This document shows, piece after piece, positions 11,179 to 22,259 of a stretch of DNA of 64,000 nt. The notes beneath the pieces are model-generated. The model made no database searches. It worked only from the letters and a program-made list of their open reading frames with translations, and was not told the origin of the DNA. A program made the position numbers and the translations under genes. Every line of letters begins with the position of its first letter. Within the stretch, counting starts at the first letter, position 1. This DNA is from Petrolisthes cinctipes (Eukaryota > Arthropoda > Malacostraca > Decapoda > Porcellanidae), in contig JAWQEG010000513.1 in assembly GCA_033782935.1 (NCBI GenBank), positions 7,501 to 71,500 of the forward strand, written 5' to 3'.

Positions 11179-11203
11179 ATTATTGTTTAGGCTACCTATT
11201 TCA

Positions 11204-11246
<43 letters not shown>

Positions 11247-11286
11247 GGTGTCTGTTAATTATTGTTTATTTCTATCATTTATATTG

Positions 11287-11381
<95 letters not shown>

Positions 11382-11432
11382 GGTTTCTATGCAAATTATT
11401 GTTTATCTCAATTTCTCTCATTTAGTTTGTAT

Positions 11433-11496
<64 letters not shown>

Positions 11497-11541
11497 CCCA
11501 CTTATACTCCCCAACCAACAAACAATACTCACTTTACACTT

Positions 11542-11600
<59 letters not shown>

Positions 11601-11610
11601 ACAATACTCA
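11148..11610. repeat. Cluster of (CT)n microsatellites
   Basis: At least five long CT runs (about 11148-11174, 11213-11242, 11290-11379, 11437-11494, 11546-11597). The spacers are partly repeated (CAACAAACAATACTCACTTTA occurs twice). Open frames are Leu-Ser repeats. Confidence 0.95.
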
Positions 11611-11814
11611 CTTTACACTTATACTTCCCAGCCAACAAACAATACTCACTTTACACTTATACTCTCCATATCCGGACACTGTTTGTAGGACTTTCAATAG
11701 CCTATCACTGACAATGCCATATCATTACCCACCTTTAACGGGAAGGGAGCCATAATATTTACCTTCTGTATACACCTTCATCTCAATACCACAGCCGGCC
11801 ACTCTCTCAACTTG

Positions 11815-12365
11815 GTGAGATTAGGTTAAGTTATGGTAGGTTATGGGTGGGTTAGGTTAGGTTAGGTTAGGGTGGGCTAGGTTAAGTTAGATTTGGTTAG
11901 ATTTAGGGAGATTAGGTTATGTTATGGTAGGTTATGAGTAGGTTAGGTTAGGGTGGGCTAGGTTAGGTTAGGTTATGTTAGATTTGGTTAGATTTAGGGG
12001 GATTAGGTTATGTTAGATTAGGTTATCGGTGGGCTTGGTTAGGTTAAGTTAGAGTGTGGTTGGTTAGGTTAGGTTAGGATTTCTTTTAGATAGCCTACCA
12101 TAGGTTAGGTTAGGTTAGAAGGTTCCTTGAATTTGATTACTATAGGTTAGGTTAGAGTTCCATTAATTCGTTTACTATAGGTTAGGTTAGGTCAGGATAG
12201 GTTAGGTTAGGTTAGAGTTCCATTAATTCGTTTACTATAGGTTAGGTTAGGTCAGGATAGGTTAGGTTAGGTTAGGTTAGAGTTCCATTAATTCGTTTAC
12301 TATAGGTTAGGTTAGGTCAGGATAGGTTAGGTTAGATTAGGGTTACTTAAATTCTTTTACTAAAG
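11815..12365. repeat. TTAGG-like array with higher-order repeats
   Basis: Degenerate GGTTA units on the + strand, inverted relative to the 8.9-kb array. Higher-order units include one of about 60 bp containing GAGTTCCATTAATTCGTTTAC, three times between 12150 and 12310. Confidence 0.88.
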
Positions 12366-12654
12366 CATAAAATGAACTGGGAAAGACAATGAGACTATTA
12401 AAAAAAACATCTTTCCAATATACCTAAAACACGAAGAGGTTCTCCCCATAACTAACGGTGCCACATAAGCTTAACAACACAATAATAGACTTGTTATCAT
12501 TCCACACAGCAACGACCCTCATTGTGTGTACACGGGATTGGGAACAACTGTCACCGACCCGACCAACTGTTCTGTACACTCATACACATACAATACTCTA
12601 CATACCATCTTCTATATTATTTCTTGATCTGTTTTGGTTATACATGGGTCTTAT

Positions 12655-12815
12655 AAAGGGGAGAATTTTGTGTTGGTAAATGTGGAACAGCTGAATCCTC
12701 CAAACTAATCCAAGCAACAGAACACACCATTATTTTTGCTCTTCTGATTTTGTTTCCTGGCATACTTTGGAGGAATCAAGGCACTCCAATGTAACAAAAG
12801 TGAATTACCTCCTTA
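12655..12815. mobile_element. MITE family MC copy (reverse orientation)
   Basis: Contains GCTGAATCCTCCAAACTAAT, CCTGGCATACTTTGGAGG and CACTCCAATGTAAC, ending ACCTCCTTAA. 12366-12650 shows no gene. Confidence 0.75.
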
Positions 12816-13049
12816 ACGCCTATCGATAGACTTCGTAGTGGTCATTAAGGTGATGTAAGTGTAGTTTGATGTGTGTACAGAGTGATGTGTTTAATTAATG
12901 TGTGTATGTGTTGTGTTTCGTGTGTCTGTACGTGGGTGAATGTGAAGAAGTGTGTTGGTGTGCATGTAGTGTCTGTGAGTGTTGTGGTATGTGTGTCTTT
13001 AGTGGTTTACATTTCACTCTATGTAACATTATACGGATTCCGAGCCCTT

Positions 13050-13360
13050 CCTCCCTTTCAATTCTTTAACTATCCCTCCTTTCCTTCTATTTCCTTCGTG
13101 CTGGTTGTCCCCTTTTCCTTCTCATTTCATTCGTTCTTGCTGTCCCTCCTTTCCTTCTTATTTCCTTCGTGTTTGCTGTCCCACCTCTCTATCATCTCCT
13201 TCCCTTTCAATAATTCTTCAACTGTCCCTCCTTTCCTTCTCATTTCCTTCGTGCTTGCTGTCCCTTTTTTTCTTATCACCTCCCTCCCTTTTAATTCATC
13301 TTCTACTGTCCCTTTTTTCCTACTAATTTCTTTCGTGTTTTCTGCCCATCCCCTCTATCC
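13050..13360. repeat. Minisatellite, unit CTGTCCCTCCTTTCCTTCTC..TTCCTTCGTGCTTG
   Basis: Units of about 50-60 bp repeat five or six times; the conserved phrase is TTTCCTTCGTGCTTGCTGTC. The same unit in inverse orientation makes up 57.95-58.43 kb, and one unit is at 8.12-8.17 kb. Confidence 0.8.
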
Positions 13361-13581
13361 CCTTATTTTCTCTCATCCTACAAGGTCTTTCAGGTTTAGG
13401 GCGGGTTTCTTCTATCCTCAGATCAATCCATAACCCAACCTGATTGATGTCTTTCCTTTCCTTCAGTTTCTCATTTCCTTTCTAGATTGCTCCCTTCTCT
13501 CTTCGGAATTTGGAGTCGCCTAATTCATGTTCAAGGTCCAGGCATAAGAGAGGAAAGTAAACAAACCTGTGTTCTCGAGTG

Positions 13582-13883
13582 TACAGTTACGAACCATAAT
13601 AAGTATATATCCAGGTATTATTGTTGAAGTTTGTGCTGTCATACTTGCTGGAGCTCGTATAAGGGAGATTCTCTTTTTGGTAATTTAGAGAGGGCTACTG
13701 ATTCCTCCAAACTAACCCAAGAAACAAATCCCATATTAGTACCACTGAAGGAGTCTGTTTTCTGGCATAGTTAGGAGAAATTAGTAGCCCTCCAATTTAC
13801 TCCCAAACGAATCTCCCCTTAATACTCCATCATGTTATTTGAAGCAGACCTTTATATATACTTATTATGGCTCGTGACTGTAC
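13582..13883. mobile_element. MITE family ME with nested MB (13661-13820)
   Basis: Ends are GTACAGTTACGAACCATAAT and TTATGGCTCGTGACTGTAC. The nested MB MITE has termini AGGGAGATTCTCTTTTTGG and GAATCTCCCCTTAA. Flanking GTAC on both sides suggests a 4-bp target duplication. Confidence 0.75.
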
Positions 13884-14647
13884 ACTGGCTCCAATCTTAA
13901 AACAAGGGTGGGTGAGAATGAAGTGTCAGCAAGTTAAGGTCTTTATTTACCTTCAGTACAAACCCCAACACTCAGTGGAAAGTTGCTGCTCAAGGCCTCA
14001 AGGCCAGCTGCAGGCATCAAGTTAGGTTACAGAAAAGGATATTGATGGTTGATAATTGAAGTCGTGTAGTGATAATTGTAAAGGCAGTATAAAAGAGGTG
14101 TTAAGTATTAATATTTAATTGAGTTATTCACACATGGTGGTTTGTTTTCCGCTGACTTGAATGTAACATTGATCGTTCTCTGTTATTTGTTATGAGGGAA
14201 ACAAAACTAAATATTGGTACACCGTCTCCTGCATTTTTTCTATTATCTGTAAATGTTCTTACTTTTCCTTTATTATTATCCTTGACATCTTGATTACTGT
14301 CGTTAGGTGTATTAGTATAGTTTTTTAAGTATTCACATAATTATAATTTTCCTCAATATTGTTACCATTGCCTTACTATTTTTTATACTGTATATAATTA
14401 TTTTACGACATCATTTCGCTATCATCAAACTCCATTTATGTAGCTTGTAAATGTAGGGAACATGTGTAAATATTAGGTTTGTAAGGATTTGGTAAGGATG
14501 TGTTTCAAGTTGGCTACAATATAATTAGGTGGCAGGTGGCATGTAGACTTGGAAGAATAAATGGAGTGAAAGCAGGGAAAACATATGAACTTTGTTTCAT
14601 TTCCCTTTACAATTTCTGGAACCTAACTTCATGGCCTTTACTGGCTT

Positions 14648-14815
14648 AAGGGGGGGGGGTGTATTATACTTTTGGTACATAAGAGCTCTTTTATTTCTCC
14701 AAAGTTTACCATTAAACAAGAACAGAATAACCAAAATAAAGGTGGCCGGTTGCTTGGAATAGTTTGGAGGAATCAGTTGCTACAGATTTACCAACTCTGT
14801 ACTTCCCCTATTAAG
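14648..14815. mobile_element. MITE family MC at the 3' end of GT31 copy A
   Basis: Runs from TTAAGGGGG to CTCTGTACTTCCCCTATTAA. The TTAA at 14811-14814 overlaps the TAA stop of the minus-strand gene, so the predicted 3' UTR lies inside the MITE. On the minus strand it carries AATAAA at about 14690-14695. Confidence 0.8.
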
Positions 14816-15235
14816 GTAGACCCAGTTGTTGCCTATACAACTTCCAATCGACTCCATGGACAACTACAGCGTTTGTTATTGGTATATTGTTGGACTTGCC
14901 TCTCACATCCGCTCTCCACCCCGGTATGTCCACACGATTCACCCAAACTCTACCCCTGCCTCTACCACCACCACTACCACCCCTGCTATTGTCACCATCA
15001 CCATTATTTCCACTGCCCACACCACCACTATCTTTATCTCCACCACTACCCCCATTATTTCCTCCTCCTCCTAGTTGGTTCCATTTCTGTTTGATACTGA
15101 CGGGGTCGAGTGATGAGTAGAGGGCCGAGTATGGGTCCTGGTTGAGTTCGTCCACGGCCATACCGGTCCAGAACACGTCCTCCTGACCCAGGTACACCAT
15201 CTCCTCCGCCACCTTCAGGAGTGGTGCCGCCAGGT
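14811..15235 (-). CDS. GT31 copy A exon 5 (terminal)
   Basis: 425 nt starting after TACATGCAG. It encodes LAAPLLKVAEEM, then QEDVFWTGM (the E-D-V-F/Y-x-G element), a Gly/Asn/Asp-rich insert of about 45 residues and ADVRGKSNNIPITNAVVVHG. The stop TAA coincides with the TTAA edge of an MC MITE. Confidence 0.85.
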
Positions 15236-18200
15236 CTGCATGTAGGAGATGTACAGTCGGGTTATAAAATCATGGCCACTACCATAATGTCCATATATAT
15301 CACAACTCAAGCCAACATATGGACTGAATGAGTCAAGATAGCTACTAGGATTAATTTACAGTCCTAGCCAACTGTATATTAACAACTCTACTTCCACTAT
15401 ATACATGTTGGAAAAATGTAACATTACTACATCACTGAAAATGTTAGGTTGCTATCAATGAATATTTCATCCCTTGATATGATCAATAAAACAAATCACG
15501 ATAAGTTACGATTGCATGTTCTATTTGTATTACTTGTATTTTGGTACTTATGTGACATTACTATGATTCTCAGTTTTGCACAATAGTGTAAATATTTACC
15601 AAAGAAAAATGTGATTTTTAAGTATCGCGGGAAGATGTTCAACCATAGTTCGACCTTCCATCTTGTGGAAAGTAGTTTTCCAGAAGCACCTCATTACAAC
15701 ACTTATCCTGTTTCATACTTGTTGGATCTCGTTTAGTATTCCTTCAGGCTGTTCTGAGCAGACCAGGATACTTTTATGGTTCGTGAGTTTATTACATACC
15801 TACAGTCATGACATATCCAGGACCCATAACAAAGGGTGGGAGTGTTGTGAGGGGCAGGTGACGACGGGTGACCACAATACCTCCTGGAGACATCATCAAT
15901 GACTCCCTCAGTGTTTGTCCCACACCACGGTATGGTAGGCAGTTCCTACACACCTGTACAACATGGGGATCATAAACATAAGTAGGTGTATTATATGTAA
16001 CTGGCAACCTTCCACATTCTCTCACATAAATATGACGCATCCAGTTGAAATTACAGTGCCTACATTACAAAGGGTCAAAGTCGGATCTAAACATTGTATA
16101 CAGTCATCTTCAAAAGTCCTGCAACATGTGAATTGAGTGATTCTTGTGAACAAATGTTACAGAGACCAACAATTATAGTGCTTTGGGGTGTAAAATTTAA
16201 AAAGGACCACAATCCACCATCCCTAAAATTTAAATGTGTTGTAATAGAAGGATCCCTGGGCCCTTATTAATTAAAGTAAAGTTTACTCCTAAGCTAGAGT
16301 CTCTCCCCATAACCTTGGTGGTGTGCAGACGTTCTCATTGCGTTTTGACCTTCGTTGTTGTCTCTGCGTTGTTGTTTGTGTGTTGTTTCTACATTGTTGT
16401 TTTTGTGTTGTTTGTGTGTTATTGTTACTGCTCTTTGTGTTGTTTGTCTGTTTTCTTGTACTCTTGAGTTTTGTTCTGTTGTGGTTCCGTGTGTGTGTGT
16501 GTGTGTGTGTATATTTCCCTGGCTGACAGTTTCTGAGGTGGTCACTGCTTGTTCAGTTGATTGCTGCTTCACATCGAGGCCTTGCCTGGTCCGATGGAGA
16601 GCTCGGGGTCGGATGCAGCTTCCTGTTTGGAGGCCGACTTAGCCATGTCGGAGGAAGACGAGTCTATTGTAGAAGACCACTGGCCTGAGATGCCCTCAAA
16701 CAACCCTCCCGTCCCCATGTCCTCGATCACTCCGCAGCTTGGGTTGCAGCCGTCCATCACTTCCACCTCTACCAAGCTACAGTCAGACGCCTCTTCTGAC
16801 TCAGAAGCCTCTAATAATGTGGACTGTTTGCCTCCGGCTGCCAAGACTGCGAAGTGTGCTTCAGCTGTGCAGGATATACTGTACCTTCTCTGCCTCACCC
16901 TGGTGTTTCTCCCCCTGTCCACTCTCGGCCCTCGTCTGACCTTCCTGCTTTTGCCTCAAGAGACAAGTATGTCAAGCTCTCCTTAATTGGGAACCCATCC
17001 ACAGACACAAAGCTGTGGTGGCTGTCTGCTGTCAACAGGGCCTTCCAACTCCGGAATGAGCAGGCTGAGGTTAAGATTGCTGCCGTCACCTCCCGGTTTG
17101 TCTACATCTCCAGAAAGCATCAGGACATCATCGACTGAGTCAAGGCTGATGAATTTTTGTCTCTGCCTCTCATTCCTCATGCAGGATTGCCTTTCTCCAT
17201 GTCTGTTTCCTTGCCCATCGCAGCACACACCACTGCCTCATTGATTTGTACTCCCGCCTCTCCCGGGACAGTGTGGTGGCCTTCATTGACCTTAGAAGTG
17301 TCTGATGTTGCTAATAGAGACATCATCAGTTGACTTTGGGATAAAGAGTAATCAATTACGGTGGATTTGGGGTTACCTCAGTAACAGGACCTCCTGTGTG
17401 TTTTTCAGTGCTGTGTTCAGTCCTTTGTGTAGTTTTTATCTTGGTACTCCTCAAGGGGGTGTTCTTAACCCATTTTTGTTTAATATTCTGATGCATCAGT
17501 TGCTCACTTCTCTCCCTGTTATTCCTGGAACTACAATTACATGCTATGATATCTATGTTCATTCTCCCTCACCAAGGGATCTTCTCCAGTTTCCTGACTC
17601 ATTCTCTGTGGTTTTCTCTCACTGTGGCATTATTGTTTCCCCAGATAAGATCAGAATATTCACCTGCCGCCCTCCTCAAGCTCTGCCATTCTTCCCCTGT
17701 CATTCCCCCGCTACCGGTCAATATTTCGGCTGTTATCCCTGCCAGGCGCTAGGACCATCCCTTTGTCCAGGACTTGTTGGGTCGCCTCTAGCACTGACTT
17801 GAGCCACTTCAGTGGATCACTAACAACTCTTCAGGCAGGCATCTCCATCAGTGTGGCCAGGACCATCTATATTGTTTTTATTCGTTCTGTTGTTGATGAC
17901 CTCTCCTCTACTTTGATTCAATTTTTTAGGGCTACTTTGGAGACATTAGAAAAATTTGAAAGCTAAAAGTTTGTTTGTTCATGGCAAGGACCAGAACCCG
18001 ACACTACTGTGAAACCATAATATAGACTCGTACTTCAAGAGGAGGAAAATGGACCACTGCTTCAAAATAGACCTGAAACATTTTGATGAGGTCAGTAATG
18101 TAAAGATACGAACACGTGTGAATTCTAAGTGGTTAAATAAATACAAACCTTGGCCACCTTGCCTTGTAATATTGAAACTGAGAACCTAACATACTTTGCC

Positions 18201-21200
18201 AAGAATAGTGTGTGTCCTGTATGGCGTCAACGTCCTGAGGAAGGCAGTGACGTTGAGATAAACATCATCATCCACTTTGGCGACATAGTGACTGTTGCAA
18301 TGTCTGGCTGTCCACTCCAACATGTGGGCCGTCTTGAGGGTCAGATTTCTGTAGGACTCCGGGGTGGTGGTCACGATGAGGTCACCGTGGAGGGCGTTCT
18401 CCTGTAGGACTGAGGTTAAGGTGGACTGGTTTTCTGGTTTGGACAGAAGGAAGGCGTGGGGGACACCTTGTAGTTTGAGGTCCGACACGTAGCTACTGCG
18501 GATGGCCTGGCGTGACCCTGTGAATATTAACAATGTAATGATCTGAGAAACATTATTTAAAAAAAAAAATTGAAGAGATGCTTCGGAGAGCAACAGTAGA
18601 GCTAATGGCCCTTATGCCTTGCAAGGTTATTCAAAGTCTTCGTGAAAATAACTGTATGAAGGAAAGGCTTCTCCCCACTGACCAATTCCTCCAGCCGAAA
18701 TTGGCAGAGAATTTATTTTTAATTTTTATTGAGGAAGATGAAGACTAATGACTGAGAGCCCGTTTAATGCGTCATCACGTATTGAAAAAACTAACCTGAT
18801 AAGTAGTTGGGAAAAATGGGTAGTAGTTTTGTTGTCTGACAAAATCTTATTAAGCACAGTGATAAATAAACAGATGCTGGGACTTATTTCTTGCCCGTTT
18901 TTAAAGTAATGAGTGACCGTTAGCACCTAAGGTCACTGTAATTACATGGTTGTGGTGAGACATCTATAGGTGAGGTTATTAATGCTTCACAGTCATGTAT
19001 GTATGGATGATGAAAACTATACACATATACTCCAATACACACAGGCCAAACATGTACTGTACACTGACCTCTGAGGACAGTGGTGGGAATACTATGACTG
19101 GTTAACTTTACTAACGGACAATGCAGAACCCAAGTTAAATATATGAAAATATTTTCTAGTGTTTTTTCATAGATTAGGTTAGGTTATATTAGCTTAAGTT
19201 AAGTTAGGTTAGATTAGATTAGATAGGTTAAGTTAGGTTAGTTTAAATAAACATTGGTCATCTTTGGCGGGTGTATTGGCTGACAGAACGGTTTTACCGA
19301 CATGACTTTAGAATGTGACAAGGTGACCCCACCTGATATCACATACCTGAGCTATGAACACGAGAGTTGATAAACACGAATACCCTGATGGGCTTCTTGT
19401 CACTACTACTTCTACAAAGGTGTCCATTCTCCACCAGGAAGCCGGGTTTGTGAAGATCTGAGAAGAGGGCGTGGCGGGCGAAGCTTTCCCCATACTTCTG
19501 GTAATCGTCTTGTTTCTGCCAGCTGTCGTCTCCTTCATCATCATAGTAGTCGTAGTAGTAGTCATATTCAGAGATCGCTTCTGCCGTGTCTAGGTTATTG
19601 TTGTTGTTGTTGATGTGGTTGTTGTTCATGTTAGAGTTTGGGTTGATCTTGTTTGGGTGTGTGATATTGATATTAGTTGGTTTTTTATTAGAGTTTTTGT
19701 TGTTGTTTGTAGTGCCTATGTCAGTTTTGTATTTCTTGTTGGAATCATTATTGTTTTGATGGCTAATCATATTCCTGTTTATGTTTTCTTTAGAGTTGTT
19801 GATTTCATTGTTGTTAGTGAGAGCAGGTGAGAACACTGCAGCGAGTACCCTCCTGGGTGATATGTTGGTGTGGTAGGTGGAGGAAGGATGGAAGGGTTGG
19901 GTACTACCATTCCGTTTCCTCTCACTTCCTCCCCATCCCTCGTGGTGGCTCCCATCTGAGATCATTAGAACTCTGATAACACGTGATTGATTGATATTAG
20001 GCACCACAACAGCGAGGCTATATGGCTCCTGAGGAAGAAGATGATTGAGAATTGGGGCAGTAAGTAAAAAAGGTAACATGAAAAAAAAGGGACAGCTGGA
20101 GAAGTGATAACTCGTGAACTTCAACGCATTGGCTGCTATTTCTAAACAAACTTAAAATCCATATTATTACTGCTGAGCCAATCATCAAGGATAATGGTGT
20201 CACAAAGTTTAATGTGAAATAAATTACTTCTCATTCAATTTAAACATGGAATGAAAATTTTTATATTGATGTCACTTTCGTTGTGCATGTTAGACGGCCA
20301 TATACTCGACCATAGTCCCAACCAATATCATATTCACCGCTGATTTAGACACTTTTGCAAGTATTTTATGCAAACACACAGACAAACACACATTTGTTTT
20401 TATTAATATATAAATAAAGTTCACTCCTAAGCTAAAACTTTTTCATAAGCATTCATTCACAGCAAGGACTCAGACCAGGCACTTCTTCAAAATTATATTA
20501 TTACTTCATACTTTTAGAGGAAAATTGTCTACTGCAAAACTATATTATTACTTCATACTTTAAGAGGAAAATTGTCTACTGCTTTGTAATGAGCCTGAAG
20601 CACTTTGGCAAGGTGAGTAACACAAATTATATACGAACAAGTGTGAACTCTGAGATGCTTTATGAATACCGTCCCTGTAACATAAAGAAAGTATACTCAA
20701 GGATTTTAGTCATATCCCACCGTTGCCGCCAGAGGTCAGTGTAATTGCCTGGTCTGTGTGTGTAATATTCATCATCCAAACATACATGACTGTGGAGCGT
20801 AAGCCCTTCTAGAGTTCACAAGACAGCCATATTTTTTGGGGGGACAGTAAACACATCCTCCACAAGCAAGCAATACATATGAATACAGTGACCTCTGGTG
20901 GCAACAGAAACGAATTTTGTCAAGGGAATAGTATACTCTTGGTACGTACTACTTTAGAGCATCTTAATACCTCTAAAGTATACCAGGAAACAGGACCAGA
21001 TTGACAAAAATAAGGGGCCATGGCCTGTTGCTTGGAATAGTTTGGAAGAATCAGTTGCTCCAGATTTACCAACACTGTACTATAACCTCTTAAGGAGTGT
21101 GTGCATAACAACATGTGTTCTTTGCTATTTCATATATTCAAAACTTTACATGCGAATAGAACTTACCGAGTAGGATGAGAGAGATGATGATGCCGCATAG

Positions 21201-21263
21201 AGTGAGACTGAAGAAGAGGAGGACAAACACTCGAGATCTCAACAACACCATCATCATCATCAT
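14811..21263 (-). CDS. GT31 beta-1,3-galactosyltransferase-like gene, copy A (five exons)
   Basis: Predicted type II Golgi glycosyltransferase of family GT31, which transfers a sugar from a UDP donor in beta-1,3 linkage; donor and acceptor cannot be read from sequence. Exons (minus): 21167-21263, 19347-19955, 18195-18517, 15800-15953, 14811-15235; all introns GT/AG with phases 1, 1, 0, 1. The reading frame is 535 codons plus stop. It starts with five Met codons and a hydrophobic anchor (residues about 9-32). A long Asn-rich then Tyr/Asp-rich stem follows. The catalytic part has an R-x-AIR element (about 238-242), DSY.NLT-like ESYRNLTLK, the metal-binding DDD at 318-320, the PP..MGPGYVM element near 383-390 and EDVF at 413-416. 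A Gly-rich insert interrupts the C-terminal region. Start choice rests on the anchor and the in-phase donor. The downstream region could instead begin at an unspliced ATG before exon 2. Family call is strong, exact enzyme unknown. Confidence 0.85.
15800..15953 (-). CDS. GT31 copy A exon 4
   Basis: 154 nt, phase 0 in (acceptor TTGTACAG) and phase 1 out (donor GTATGT). It encodes CRNCLPYRGVG and then TTLPPFVMGPGYVMT, the P-x-Y/F...G-GYV element of GT31. The middle of the exon (RESLMMSPGGIVVTRRH) is less typical of the family. Confidence 0.8.
16290..17966 (+). mobile_element. I-clade-like LINE remnant in GT31 intron 3, copy A
   Basis: Antisense to the host gene. The 5' part has an ORF1-like frame from about 16594 (MESSGSDAASCLEADLAMSE). 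A large internal deletion then joins it to reverse-transcriptase fragments matching the LINE at 31.15-31.90 kb (RSTHHCLIDLYSRL, DSVVAFIDLR, LGTPQGGVL, RATLETLEKF). Stops and frameshifts are many. The same remnant is in copy C, so insertion preceded the duplication. Confidence 0.85.
17966..18160. repeat. Diverged copy of an intron-1 repeat
   Basis: Flanks the LINE remnant; its other part is near 16272-16295. It resembles 20415-20690 in intron 1 at the DNA level and also as translated protein (FKRRKMDHCFKIDLKHFDEV versus FKRKIVYCFVMSLKHFGKV). Origin unknown, possibly an old coding element. Confidence 0.5.
18195..18517 (-). CDS. GT31 copy A exon 3 (DDD motif)
   Basis: 323 nt from acceptor ATATTCACAG to donor GTATGT. 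It encodes GSRQAIRSSY, ESYRNLTLKTAHMLEW and YVAKVDDDVYLN. The DDD binds the divalent metal and nucleotide sugar in this family. Confidence 0.88.
19160..19250. repeat. Short TTAGG/TTAAG-like tract in GT31 intron 2, copy A
   Basis: Units GGTTA, AGTTA and AGATTA tile about 90 bp; matched at 38680-38760 in copy C. Confidence 0.75.
19347..19955 (-). CDS. GT31 copy A exon 2 (stem and start of catalytic domain)
   Basis: 609 nt. Acceptor is CTAATGATCTCAG and donor GTATGT; both ends are phase 1. It encodes an Asn-rich linker, an acidic YDYYYDYYDDEGDD run, and the family segment FLVENGHLC..RVFVFINSR. A repeat fragment (GTGCCTAATATCAATCAATC) lies just upstream of the acceptor. A phase-0 acceptor at CTTCCTCAG is possible but would not keep the frame from exon 1. 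Confidence 0.7.
20928..21093. mobile_element. MITE family MC in GT31 intron 1, copy A
   Basis: Begins GGGAATAGTATACTCTTGG and ends ACTGTACTATAACCTCTTAA. Copies in the same position are at 28206-28376 (B, inverted) and 47818-47992 (C). Confidence 0.8.
21167..21263 (-). CDS. GT31 copy A exon 1 (signal anchor)
   Basis: 97 nt: five ATG codons, then VLLRSRVFVLLFFSLTLCG and a further hydrophobic stretch, giving one membrane segment with basic residues ahead of it. Donor GTAAGT follows immediately; exon ends in phase 1. Confidence 0.75.
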
Positions 21264-21340
21264 TCATATCACCTCTTTTGTGTAGAAGTGTGTGTGTGTG
21301 TTAGCCTATTTGTCCTGTAGCCTGTTTGTACTTTCTCGTT

Positions 21341-21505
21341 ATAAGGGGAGAACCTCTTTTTACTAAATTGGAGGGCTTGTAATTCCTGCAAACTATCTCA
21401 GGAAACAAATAACTTCAATGTTACTTAATAATATGGGATGTGTTCTGCGACATACTTTGGAGGATTCAGTAACCCTCCAATTTATCGTCAAGAATCTCTC
21501 CCCTT
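21341..21505. mobile_element. MITE family MB upstream of GT31 copy A
   Basis: Termini are AAGGGGAGAACCTC and GAATCTCTCCCCTT with facing arms AATTCCTGCAAACTATCTC and GCGACATACTTTGGAGGATT. It begins 78 bp upstream of the minus-strand ATG, so it lies in the 5' UTR or promoter. It is also present at 27793-27957 and 48237-48403. Confidence 0.8.
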
Positions 21506-21636
21506 GAGGGTAAATTTGACGAATCACATCACCAATCATAACAAGTGTCATTCATTCACCTCTAGTACCAATGCAGAATATTTTGCTGGAGTACTTATGA
21601 ACCACGTATACTCTACACTACTGTACTTAGAATATT

Positions 21637-21692
21637 ATGCAAGAATATCGGTCGTGTTGTCGATGGCGAGGTATTGATACGATGGCTCTGTA

Positions 21693-21723
<31 letters not shown>

Positions 21724-21783
21724 TGTAGTCATCGTACAGTACCGTTACCACACTATCGTCAACACCACATACAATATATTCTC
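21637..21783. mobile_element. Palindromic MITE family MG with central (TG)n
   Basis: Arms are TATGCAAGAATATCGGTCG..GATACGATGGCTCTGTAG and their complement ending CACATACAATATATTCTC, around a TG microsatellite. Other copies: 26283-26428, 27487-27640, 48555-48695, 50034-50182, 63484-63612. Confidence 0.75.
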
Positions 21784-21784
21784 T

Positions 21785-22175
21785 CAAAAGGCACCAACAC
21801 GAACCAAACATGCTGAGAAATATTGGCCAGGTATATCAAACACCAACACAACTGAGAAATACTAAGAAATATTGTCTCTGTTTTATCGACCACCAACACT
21901 ACTAAGAAATACTGATATATTTTGTCCCCATTATATCAAGAACTAACACAACTAAAGAAATATTGGCATTATATCAAGTACCAACACATCTGAGAATTAT
22001 TAGCCCCATTATAACAAGTACCAACACAACTGAGAATTATTAGCCCAATTATATCAAGAACTAACACAACTTAAGAAATATTGGCATTATATCAAGTACC
22101 AACACAACTGAGAAATATTGGCCCGTTATATCCAAAGTCAAGCGCCAACACAACTGAGAAATATTGAAAAATATT
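21785..22175. repeat. About 40-bp minisatellite (CCAACACAACTGAGAAATATT)
   Basis: About nine degenerate units with the core ACCAACACAACTGAGAAAT and TATATCAAG. Inverted in B (25860-26265), direct in C (50195-50545). Confidence 0.85.
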
Positions 22176-22259
22176 GTCCTGTTAATTTTCAAGGTACCCG
22201 AACAAAGAATTTAGGGAGTTTTTTCCTGGTGGCGTGTATACAGGGGCGTGGCCTGCTGA

